Shown here piece by piece: positions 1-5,264 of a stretch of 5,264 nt of DNA. Source of the stretch: CANHCC01 sp040381555 (GTDB lineage: Bacteria > Bacteroidota > Bacteroidia > J057 > RFSG01). The position numbers and the translations under genes are program-made. The stretch spans positions 1 through 5,264 of the forward strand of contig JBEIHC010000158.1 of assembly GCA_040381555.1 (NCBI GenBank). The letters run 5' to 3'. The notes below the pieces were generated by a model. The model saw only the letters and a list, made by a program, of their open reading frames with translations. It searched no databases and was not told the origin of the DNA. Numbering within the stretch: the first letter of the stretch is position 1; each line of letters begins with the position of its first letter.

Positions 1-1439
1 CGGGAGACTTTTAATATTCTGTCATAAGCTCGTGCGGATAAATCTAATCTTGTCATAGCAGTTTTTAATAAAGATTCGGAGGCTACATCCAACTCGCAAA
101 TTTTACGCACCAATCGGGAGGGCATCATGGCATTGTGGTGAATGTCGGGATATTCTTCATATCGGGCTATTTGTTTTTCCCGAGCCAGAATTACCCGATT
201 GCGAATATCGGCACTGCTCTCTCCAAGCATTTTCGAAGAGAGCTCCGAATATTCTACCGGAGTAACTTCAACCTGCAAATCTATTCGATCTAATAAAGGC
301 CCGCTGATTTTAGATAAATAGCGCTGCACGACCTGAGGTCCGCATAGGCAATCCTTCGTGGGATGATTGTAATAGCCACAGGGGCAGGGATTCATACTTG
401 CCACCAACATAAATGAAGCAGGATATACCACAGAGAATCTTGCCCGCGAAACTGTTACACATCTGTCCTCTAAAGGTTGTCGCATTACTTCTAATACGGT
501 GCGTTTAAATTCGGGTAATTCATCTAGAAATAAAATACCATTATGTGCCAGAGAGATTTCACCCGGTTGAGGAATGCCGCCTCCGCCTACTAATGCGACA
601 TCCGAAGTGGTATGATGGGGAGCACGAAAAGGTCGAGTAGAAACGAGGGAAGCGTTTTTGCCCATCTTTCCAGCTACAGAATGGATTTTTGTGGTTTCTA
701 ATGCTTCTGGTAAAGTCATGGGGGGCAGAATAGTCGGCAATCTTTTGGCGAGCATGGTTTTTCCTGCACCCGGGGGACCAATTAAAATGATGTTATGTCC
801 GCCGGCAGCTGCTACTTCCATGGCGCGTTTGATGGCATACTGGCCCCGCACATCGGAGAAGTCTTCCTCATAGCGGTCATGTGCTTGGGCAAAAATACTC
901 CGGGTGTCTTGATGCCTGGGTTCGATTGCCAGCTGACCATTGAGGTATTGCACTGCCTCCGTTAAGGAGCGAATGGGAATCACCTCTAACTGATTCACAA
1001 TAGCTGCTTCATTGGCATTGATTTCAGGAAGGAGAATGCCTTTAAACCCTTCCTTTCGCGCCTGAATAGCAATGGGTAGAGCTCCTTTCACGGGTTGCAG
1101 GTTTCCATCCAGGGAGAGTTCTCCCATTAAGATGTACTGACAGGATTTTTCGGGATCTACCTGTCCGGAGCCAGCGAGAATACCGATGGCAATGGCGAGG
1201 TCATAGGAAGAGCCTTCCTTTCGAATGTCTGCCGGGGCCATGTTAATCGTGATTTTATGTCGGGGAATTTCTTTTCCGATATGTCGGATGGCTGTGAATA
1301 CCCGTTCTTTACTTTCCCGGACAGCATTATCGGGCAATCCGACCATGGCATAGCCGAATCCGCCGCCCACATTTACTTCTACAGTGATGGTACAGGCACT
1401 TACCCCAAACACAGCACTGGCATAGGTTTTAACTAACAT
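1..1439 (-). CDS. comM: ComM/YifB family Mg-chelatase-like AAA+ ATPase, 3' end cut by window edge
   Basis: My reading of the minus strand gives 479 complete codons, open to the window edge. In order: MLVKTYASAVFG start; an S5/Lon-like domain (about 20-140) with GLPDNAVRES and NMAPADIRKEG; a ChlI-type AAA+ core with Walker A GPPGAGKT (221-228), Walker B ILFLDELPE (D306, E307), sensor-1 Asn350 and a GPLLDRID segment with likely arginine finger R385; then the start of the C-terminal Mg-chelatase domain, reading into RAYDRILKVSR. A cysteine cluster (C352, C354, C364, C366) follows sensor 1, as is usual in this family. Relatives are about 510 residues, so roughly 25-30 are missing. ComM is known as a cytoplasmic hexameric helicase that drives branch migration in natural transformation; many non-competent bacteria also carry it, so competence cannot be concluded. 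An in-frame ATG lies one codon upstream (1440-1442); I chose 1439 because relatives begin MLVKT. The gene is divergent from the peroxidase gene. Confidence 0.95.
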   Translation of the reverse strand, partial: MLVKTYASAVFGVSACTITVEVNVGGGFGYAMVGLPDNAVRESKERVFTAIRHIGKEIPRHKITINMAPADIRKEGSSYDLAIAIGILAGSGQVDPEKSCQYILMGELSLDGNLQPVKGALPIAIQARKEGFKGILLPEINANEAAIVNQLEVIPIRSLTEAVQYLNGQLAIEPRHQDTRSIFAQAHDRYEEDFSDVRGQYAIKRAMEVAAAGGHNIILIGPPGAGKTMLAKRLPTILPPMTLPEALETTKIHSVAGKMGKNASLVSTRPFRAPHHTTSDVALVGGGGIPQPGEISLAHNGILFLDELPEFKRTVLEVMRQPLEDRCVTVSRARFSVVYPASFMLVASMNPCPCGYYNHPTKDCLCGPQVVQRYLSKISGPLLDRIDLQVEVTPVEYSELSSKMLGESSADIRNRVILAREKQIARYEEYPDIHHNAMMPSRLVRKICELDVASESLLKTAMTRLDLSARAYDRILKVS

Positions 1440-1446
1440 CATTTTG

Positions 1447-1454
1447 TCTCCTTT
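1447..1454 (-). promoter_or_regulatory. Strong Shine-Dalgarno site of comM
   Basis: On the minus strand AAAGGAGA lies upstream of a double ATG (1442 and 1439). Five bases separate GGAG from the first ATG and eight from the second. Both spacings are acceptable, so this site does not decide between them. It is the only clear Shine-Dalgarno sequence seen at any start in this window; all other genes begin after A-rich stretches. Confidence 0.75.
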
Positions 1455-1523
1455 CAAAAGTTTAATGATTTTCCGGAATTATATTTTCCCGGATGCTGTT
1501 CTGGAGTAGATTAATACAAAAAC

Positions 1524-2117
1524 ATGAAACTTATTCTTGCAGTAATCATCCTTACCCTAGCTGGACTGGGGTTTATGGCCTTCAATTTAAAAACAAAAAT
1601 TAGAAAACCAAACGGACAAATGATCGACACCGGAAAAACAGTGTATGAGTACACGCTCAATGACATCGACGGAAAGCCCGTCAATCTTGAAGATTACAAG
1701 GGAAAAGTGTTGGTTTTGGTCAATGTAGCTTCAAAATGTGGCCTCACCCCTCAATATGAGGAAATCGAGAAATTTCATGAAGCTTGGAAAGACAAAGGAG
1801 TTGTGGTTTTAGGTTTCCCTGCCAATAATTTCATGGGACAAGAACCCGGCACCAATGAAGAAATCAAAACCTTTTGTTCTACGAAATACGGGGTTACTTT
1901 CCCGATGTTTAGCAAAATATCTGTAAAAGGAAGCGACATGCACCCCCTATATCAGTATTTAACCAAGAAAGAATTAAACGGCTGGCATGAGGGAGAGGTC
2001 AGTTGGAATTTCCAGAAATTTTTAGTGAGTAAAGAAGGCAAATTAGCAAAGGTAATTTCCCCCCGTACCTCCGTAACGGATGCGGAGTTTTTAGCGGCGG
2101 TGAAGGAACAACTGTAA
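1524..2117 (+). CDS. Glutathione-peroxidase-family thiol peroxidase with N-terminal membrane anchor
   Basis: The 197-residue product should reduce hydrogen peroxide or lipid hydroperoxides. The GPx tetrad is complete: peroxidatic Cys72 in NVASKCGLTPQY, Gln106 in GQEPGTN, and Trp161-Asn162 in VSWNFQKF. The active site uses Cys, not selenocysteine. Cys118 in the TFCSTKYGVTFP segment sits 46 residues after Cys72, the spacing of the resolving cysteine in yeast Gpx3-like enzymes. Such enzymes normally draw electrons from thioredoxin, so that donor is more likely than glutathione. The usual FPxNQF motif reads FPANNF (98-103). Residues 3-20 form a hydrophobic helix with a positive segment after it (K23, K25, R27, K28) and no lipobox cysteine, so the enzyme is probably membrane-tethered; which side it faces is inferred, not shown. 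The ATG has no Shine-Dalgarno and follows an A-rich stretch. It appears monocistronic, with a terminator 20 bases after the stop. The fold assignment is very secure. Confidence 0.95.
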   Translation: MKLILAVIILTLAGLGFMAFNLKTKIRKPNGQMIDTGKTVYEYTLNDIDGKPVNLEDYKGKVLVLVNVASKCGLTPQYEEIEKFHEAWKDKGVVVLGFPANNFMGQEPGTNEEIKTFCSTKYGVTFPMFSKISVKGSDMHPLYQYLTKKELNGWHEGEVSWNFQKFLVSKEGKLAKVISPRTSVTDAEFLAAVKEQL

Positions 2118-2136
2118 ATAATTAAGAATAAAAGAG

Positions 2137-2169
2137 AAAAAAGCACTGGGAGACTGGTGCTTTTTTTTT
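2137..2169 (+). terminator. Intrinsic terminator of the peroxidase gene
   Basis: A ten-base arm, AAAAAAGCAC (2137-2146), pairs perfectly with GTGCTTTTTT (2157-2166) across a ten-base loop. Nine T follow the GC-containing part (2161-2169). The site lies 20 bases past the peroxidase stop and before the promoter of the next genes, so it separates two transcription units. The A-rich arm could let it work partly on the opposite strand, but no gene ends there. Confidence 0.88.
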
Positions 2170-2178
2170 GTTTGAAAT

Positions 2179-2208
2179 TTTGGTGTTGAAAAAAAAAACA
2201 TATATTTG
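2179..2208 (+). promoter_or_regulatory. Bacteroidota-type promoter for the paralogous secreted-protein pair
   Basis: TTTG at 2179-2182 (the -33 element) and TATATTTG at 2201-2208 (an exact TAnnTTTG -7 element) are separated by 18 bases, within the range known for Bacteroides promoters. Ten consecutive A (2189-2198) fill most of the spacer. Transcription would start near 2215, giving a leader of about 70 bases to the preferred start at 2285. The site directly follows the terminator of the upstream gene, which supports a new transcription unit here. Confidence 0.65.
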
Positions 2209-2284
2209 TTTTGATATTGAAACAATCCTAGTTAACTAAATGGATGGTATTTTTGAATGGACATATTATTTCAGAATTAATTCA

Positions 2285-2875
2285 ATGAGAGGGCTGATTT
2301 TATTTTTGATAGGAATCACCACAACCCTTCATGCGCAACTCTCCCGTGGGGATAAATTTATCGGAGGAACTGCCTTTATTTTTGGGGCGGCGCAACGAGA
2401 AATGAAGGAATTTATCTTCCCAACTCCCGAAAGCATTGTTCTGAATGTGAATCCCCTGTTAGGGTTTGTGCTGAATGAGAAATATGCACTAGGTGCTCAG
2501 GCAGGCATCTTGGTGGGATTGGAAAGAAATCGTGGTAGTGATGATATGTTTGGATTTGGTGCTGGTTTAATGGGGCGACGATTTTTCACCTTATCGGATC
2601 GCTGCCTTTGGACAATTCATGGGCAGTTCAATTACCAGTATATTTTACAGGATGCCAGTTACTCCCGTCCTCGTCCATCCGATTTACATGAGTGGCAACT
2701 TGCTCTGAGGCCTGCGGTGATTTATTTTCCAACGCCGGCCTGGGGCTTTGAAGTTGGGATTGGTTCTGTAGGGTTTGCTTGGAAAAACAATCGAACAGAT
2801 GCTGTCCGGGATTATGAGTGGTTCGCCGGATTAGGGCAATTTAAATTAGGCATCAATTATTATATCCGAAAATGA
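2285..2875 (+). CDS. Secreted outer-membrane beta-barrel-like protein, first of a paralogous pair
   Basis: From the ATG at 2285 the product has 196 residues and begins with a clean signal peptide: MR, a hydrophobic core LILFLIGI, then TTLHA before Q18, so cleavage after Ala17 is likely. An in-frame ATG at 2240 would add 15 residues (starting MDGIFEW) that would bury the signal peptide, so I prefer 2285; neither start has a Shine-Dalgarno. The mature part consists of alternating polar and hydrophobic stretches rich in Gly and aromatic residues, ending in FKLGINYYIRK, as expected for a small outer-membrane beta-barrel. No catalytic motif is visible. It shares with the next gene a post-signal RGDKFIGG block, PLLGFVLNEKYALG, RRFFTL, YFPTPAWGFEV (147-157) and the NYYxRK end. 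The specific function is unknown. A periplasmic or surface protein that is not a barrel remains possible. Confidence 0.75.
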   Translation: MRGLILFLIGITTTLHAQLSRGDKFIGGTAFIFGAAQREMKEFIFPTPESIVLNVNPLLGFVLNEKYALGAQAGILVGLERNRGSDDMFGFGAGLMGRRFFTLSDRCLWTIHGQFNYQYILQDASYSRPRPSDLHEWQLALRPAVIYFPTPAWGFEVGIGSVGFAWKNNRTDAVRDYEWFAGLGQFKLGINYYIRK

Positions 2876-3564
2876 AAGATTGTATGAGAACAAGAAATAA
2901 TAGATGCGACGAATATTTACGCAGGAGTGCCATTTGTCTTTGGCTATTAATTACAACTGCTTTTGCTCAATTCAAAAAAGGCGATTCCTTTATTGGAGGT
3001 TCTTTTCTGGTTCGAAATAACAACATAAAAAATGGGGAAGGTGAACCAAGGTTGTATGATAAAAATGCGGACCTCAGTCTCTCACCATTGTATGGAAAGT
3101 TTATCACGGACAAACTGGCTATGGGAGGGGTGATAAGTTATGGATTGGGTATTCAAAACAAATATCAGGAAAATCAATATCCGGAAAAATATTTTTATCA
3201 AAGTTATCAGGCGGGAATGTTTATACGACGGTATTTTACAATGGGTAAAACCCTGGGATTTGTGTTAGATGGAAGCCTTAGGTATCAATCTTTTCAGTCT
3301 GAGCAAAACAGTTATTACCTGAACACAGAATACCTCTTTAAATCGAATTTGCAATCCGTGGGGGCATCCTTTTCTCCTGTATTTGTTTTCTTTCCAACAC
3401 CCCTATTAGGATTTGAAGTTTCTCCGGGAGGTTTCAATTATAGTTTGGGATTATCATCCGGTGGTTTGAATACTCATAGTTTTCAATTAGTGTATGGGGG
3501 ACTAAATCTGGGTTTGAATTATTATTTTCGGAAGAAGGAAAAAGCTACTGTAGTTGGGGGATGA
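2872..3564 (+). CDS. Secreted outer-membrane beta-barrel-like protein, second of a paralogous pair
   Basis: The product has 230 residues, and its ATG overlaps the TGA of the upstream gene in an ATGA (2872-2875), so translation is probably coupled. The N-region is unusually long and basic (MRTRNNR, then LRRS) before a hydrophobic core AICLWLLITTAFA; signal cleavage after Ala32, before Gln33, is likely. A second in-frame ATG at 2884 would give a shorter N-region. Blocks shared with its neighbour come in the same order: KKGDSFIGG, SPLYGKFITDKLAMGG, RRYFTM, VFFPTPLLGFEV (172-183) and LGLNYYFRK. This indicates a tandem duplication followed by strong divergence. The C-terminus carries an extra tail, KKEKATVVGG. 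Alternating Tyr/Phe-rich strands suggest an outer-membrane barrel. No enzyme motif is seen, and ligand and role are unknown. Confidence 0.78.
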   Translation: MKDCMRTRNNRCDEYLRRSAICLWLLITTAFAQFKKGDSFIGGSFLVRNNNIKNGEGEPRLYDKNADLSLSPLYGKFITDKLAMGGVISYGLGIQNKYQENQYPEKYFYQSYQAGMFIRRYFTMGKTLGFVLDGSLRYQSFQSEQNSYYLNTEYLFKSNLQSVGASFSPVFVFFPTPLLGFEVSPGGFNYSLGLSSGGLNTHSFQLVYGGLNLGLNYYFRKKEKATVVGG

Positions 3565-3642
3565 TTTTTTAGTAGACTATGTATTGAGTTGGGTTTGTAG
3601 CCATGTAAAATAGGGGTAGTTGGCTGAGTGCCTTACTGTTTG

Positions 3643-3687
3643 TTCAATACTTTGGCTAAGTATAATCAGGATGGGTAAAGTATTGAA
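3643..3687. repeat. Perfect 11-bp inverted repeat between convergent genes
   Basis: TTCAATACTTT (3643-3653) and AAAGTATTGAA (3677-3687) are exact reverse complements separated by 23 bases. The repeat lies between the stop of the second secreted-protein gene and the stop of hipT, which converge. It could form a hairpin in either transcript. No T-run follows on either strand, so it is not a standard intrinsic terminator. Two shorter inverted repeats overlap it (3647-3663 and 3674-3707). Confidence 0.7.
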
Positions 3688-3722
3688 TTCACCGAGAACT
3701 CTTTACCGAGCATTCATTCCTT

Positions 3723-4706
3723 TTATTTCATCAATTGTTTCAATCGTCCTTGATAACATTGTAAATAATTTCTTTTGGAGGATTCTTTCAAAAAGGAAGC
3801 ATTAATCATTTTTTCAATTTTTTCCGAATGAGATGTCATTAGTGTAACGATATTACTATAAATTTTTTCATTAATTCCTGCTTCCAGCGCTAATACTTTA
3901 AATTGTTTTCGCATTTTTCCCTGTCTTTGGGAGGCGGGCAACAACCCTTCTTCTAGGGCAAAATCAGAATCTTCAATATGTATCCGAGTATTTAATAAAT
4001 CATAGGCGGGACTCAGACGATAGTCACCCATAGGTGTTTCCAGTATAGAGAAGTTTTTTAAGTGGGCATCTCCGTTTGAAAAGAGGTAGTTGAATAACAA
4101 CAATTTAAAAAGCTTTGGCGCTTCGACTTTATATCCCGGGAGCAATTGCTGCATGATTTCAAATAAGGCAAAGTAATGTCCCATGTATTTAAATTGACTT
4201 CCATGTGTTTGCGGGCTTTTGCCGGATAGGGAGGCAAAATCTTCCTGAGCCAGTTTTGTTCCATCCGAATTAATATCAAATCGTTTTGTGATATAAGCAG
4301 GTTCACCATTCTGAAAAAACATTAACGCATTCTCCGCCGTTTCAATATTAAAAATTTGCCGAGCGATTTGCATGGTTAAATGCTCATTTGCCGGCATTTG
4401 TTTGGGCTTTCTTACATTACTTGGAATGGGTTTTAAAATATGGGTTCCGGATTCGCCCTTTCCGACAAATAGGATTTTATTTTTTTCCAGTCTCACGGAG
4501 TATTTTTCTTGTACACCCGAGATTGAAATGTATTGGCGATAGGATAAAAATTGATCCTCGGTTTCTTTATTTACAACTGGGGAGTCTAAGGGCAGTAAGT
4601 GGTGAACTTTTCTTCCGGAAAAAACCCTTTTTAATGCTGTAGGACTATAAGTTTCAAATCCTTCAGCTAGTGTACCTGGGCAATGATGTATATCCGGATG
4701 CTTCAT
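3723..4706 (-). CDS. hipT: HipT-like Ser/Thr kinase toxin (HipA core without N-subdomain 1)
   Basis: The 327-residue product is the kinase part of a split HipA. Visible elements: an N-terminal CPGTLAEGFETYSP segment (9-22) typical of split HipA kinases; the glycine-rich loop SISGVQEKYSVRL (61-73); ATP-binding Lys92 in THILKP; NEHL with Glu108; catalytic SNGDAHLKNFS with Asp213 and Asn218; and Mg-binding Asp236 in SPAYDLLNT. All appear intact, so the kinase should be active. HipA phosphorylates GltX and E. coli HipT phosphorylates tryptophanyl-tRNA synthetase, stopping translation; the target here is unknown. Ser61 and Ser63 match the two autophosphorylated serines reported in E. coli HipT. 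The start overlaps the hipS stop in an ATGA (4703-4706), so the two are probably translated together. It is the last gene of the operon, and its 3' end faces the secreted-protein genes across 158 bases. The family is certain; the HipT role rests on the split arrangement. Confidence 0.93.
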   Translation of the reverse strand: MKHPDIHHCPGTLAEGFETYSPTALKRVFSGRKVHHLLPLDSPVVNKETEDQFLSYRQYISISGVQEKYSVRLEKNKILFVGKGESGTHILKPIPSNVRKPKQMPANEHLTMQIARQIFNIETAENALMFFQNGEPAYITKRFDINSDGTKLAQEDFASLSGKSPQTHGSQFKYMGHYFALFEIMQQLLPGYKVEAPKLFKLLLFNYLFSNGDAHLKNFSILETPMGDYRLSPAYDLLNTRIHIEDSDFALEEGLLPASQRQGKMRKQFKVLALEAGINEKIYSNIVTLMTSHSEKIEKMINASFLKESSKRNYLQCYQGRLKQLMK

Positions 4707-5035
4707 TTTGGGTGTTTTAATTCCACAACCTTCACTGCGCCAATTGTATCATATTGTCCAACTACGATTAATTGTCCAAAATAATCATCCTCTTCAAGGC
4801 GGTTTAACTTGCACACCACTTGTTTGTTGTCGCCCTCAGGTAGCAAATTGAAAAAAAATGGAAAAAGGGTAGAGGATTGAAAGGATGTTTGATTCTTGGG
4901 TAAAGTCAAACTGATGGAGGGTTTTAAGGGATTGTCCAACCAAGTGTTGTTGTAGTCAAAAGAATAGCTGCCATCATCCTTTTGCTGTAGGACACCAGCT
5001 TCTTCGCTTTTATAAAATACTTTTGCGCTTCTCAT
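4703..5035 (-). CDS. hipS: HipS-like protein: stand-alone HipA N-subdomain 1
   Basis: The 110-residue product matches only the first subdomain of HipA (the couple_hipA region). In order it has AKVFYKSEEAGVLQQ (4-18), SYSFDYNNTWLDNP (23-36), SISLTLPKNQ (40-49), the signature FPFFFNLLPEGDNKQ (58-72), and DDYFGQLIVVG with TIGAVKVV (83-104). It stops where single-chain HipA continues into the kinase, and a separate gene supplies the rest. In E. coli HipBST the equivalent small protein, not HipB, neutralises the kinase; the same role is inferred here. The start overlaps the hipB stop (ATGA, 5032-5035) and the stop overlaps the hipT start (ATGA, 4703-4706), which favours coordinated synthesis. Eight consecutive T on the coding strand (4851-4858) encode the FPFFF part. 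The gene could be read as a broken hipA, but two clean ATGA junctions and complete domains argue for a natural split. Confidence 0.88.
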   Translation of the reverse strand: MRSAKVFYKSEEAGVLQQKDDGSYSFDYNNTWLDNPLKPSISLTLPKNQTSFQSSTLFPFFFNLLPEGDNKQVVCKLNRLEEDDYFGQLIVVGQYDTIGAVKVVELKHPK

Positions 5036-5250
5036 TTTGGCTTGTTCAGGTTTTTCAATTGTAAACTCAGTTCCATCCCCAATATATCCGCTATTCGGTT
5101 AATTGTTGTTAGAGTAGGATTCCCTTTCCCACTTTCGATTTGTTTGAGCGTCCTTAATCCGACCCCGGATAAATCCGAAAGCATCTCCTGAGTAACCTTG
5201 AGAGCAGCTCTTCGTTCTTTTATTAAGAGGATAATTTTATCAAAGTGCAT
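5032..5250 (-). CDS. hipB: HipB-like XRE-family DNA-binding antitoxin/repressor
   Basis: The 72-residue product is one HTH_3/Cro-CI domain with short tails. Residues 6-63 cover the five-helix bundle: IKERRAALKVTQEMLSDLSG, recognition-helix region VGLRTLKQIESGKGNPTL (30-47), then INRIADILGMELSLQL. The conserved Gln21, Arg33, Glu39, Gly41 and Pro45 pattern of XRE repressors is present. The last residues extend past the HTH as a possible strand (LSLQL), as in HipB dimers. It is the first gene of a three-gene operon and overlaps hipS by four bases. In HipBA systems HipB represses its own operon and binds the toxin; in HipBST it is mainly the DNA-binding and complex-forming subunit. A repeat at its start codon could be its operator. 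No Shine-Dalgarno is seen; only 14 bases of upstream sequence lie in the window, so the promoter is not visible. Confidence 0.9.
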   Translation of the reverse strand: MHFDKIILLIKERRAALKVTQEMLSDLSGVGLRTLKQIESGKGNPTLTTINRIADILGMELSLQLKNLNKPK

Positions 5251-5258
5251 TATAGTGC
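5244..5258. promoter_or_regulatory. Possible HipB operator at the operon start
   Basis: GCATTATAGTGC (5247-5258) is a near-palindrome with one mismatched pair. AGTGC also occurs as a direct repeat (5244-5248 and 5254-5258) exactly ten bases apart, one helical turn. It overlaps the hipB start codon, where an autorepressor could block expression. It does not resemble the E. coli TATCC-N8-GGATA operator, and the window ends six bases upstream, so the assignment is tentative. Confidence 0.25.
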
Positions 5259-5264
5259 TTTTTA

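Noticed and set aside
658..873. Open reading frame of 71 codons on the plus strand
   Set aside because: It lies antisense inside comM, covering the Walker A region. Its product has no recognisable domain and the comM frame is unmistakable.
1157..1372. Open reading frame of 71 codons on the minus strand
   Set aside because: It is an out-of-frame shadow of the comM N-terminal domain.
1480..1487. TATATTTT as a -7 element for the peroxidase gene
   Set aside because: It misses the final G of TAnnTTTG, and the nearest TTTG (1443-1446) is too far upstream.
1952..2146. Open reading frame of 64 codons antisense to the peroxidase gene
   Set aside because: It starts in the terminator and runs through conserved GPx codons on the other strand. 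No domain or start signal supports it.
3597..3660. tRNA-like stretch with GGTAGTTGGCTGAGTGC and TTCAAT
   Set aside because: The D-arm-like and T-loop-like words do not come with an acceptor stem, an anticodon stem or CCA, so this is chance resemblance.
3691..3710. Direct repeat ACCGAG, two copies 14 bases apart
   Set aside because: Only two six-base copies exist, with no further periodicity. This is not a CRISPR or attachment site.
3620..3805. Plus-strand frame of 61 codons with hydrophobic stretches, in the convergent gap
   Set aside because: Its second half is antisense to the hipT C-terminus and it has no start signal or family resemblance. It also crosses the hairpin region, so it looks like chance.
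4058..4309. Minus-strand frame of 83 codons
   Set aside because: It is an out-of-frame shadow of the hipT kinase region.
4388..4642. Plus-strand frame of 84 codons
   Set aside because: It is antisense to conserved hipT codons including the glycine-rich loop, and has no recognisable product.

Overview
The window looks like chromosomal DNA of a member of the Bacteroidota. Three things point that way: a near-consensus TTTG / TAnnTTTG promoter at 2179-2208, A-rich start regions without Shine-Dalgarno sequences at almost every gene, and tandem secreted beta-barrel-like proteins ending in NYYxRK. This is an inference from signals; no marker gene fixes the genus. The sequence is gene-dense and no gap reaches 300 bases.

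Layout. (1) 1-1439, minus strand: most of a ComM/YifB AAA+ ATPase gene, whose C-terminal end lies beyond the left edge. (2) 1524-2117, plus strand, divergent from comM: a glutathione-peroxidase-family thiol peroxidase with an N-terminal hydrophobic segment and the full catalytic tetrad, closed by an intrinsic terminator at 2137-2169. (3) 2179-2208: a Bacteroidota-type promoter with a run of ten A in its spacer. It drives two paralogous secreted proteins (2285-2875 and 2872-3564) whose genes overlap by four bases. (4) 3565-3722: a 158-base gap between convergent genes, holding a perfect 11-bp inverted repeat and two overlapping alternative hairpins. (5) 5250-3723, minus strand: a three-gene operon joined by two ATGA overlaps. 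It encodes an XRE-type repressor, a free-standing HipA N-terminal subdomain and a HipA-type kinase, which is the hipB-hipS-hipT arrangement.

The most interesting locus is the hipBST-like tripartite toxin-antitoxin module. Its 110- and 327-residue products together match the length of single-chain HipA (about 440 residues). The kinase keeps its ATP-binding and catalytic residues and carries an SIS motif in its glycine-rich loop, as in E. coli HipT. By analogy, HipT would phosphorylate a translation component, HipS would restrain it and HipB would bind DNA. Target and antitoxin roles are not shown by the sequence. The other genes are recognisable housekeeping or envelope functions with no clear functional link to the toxin operon.
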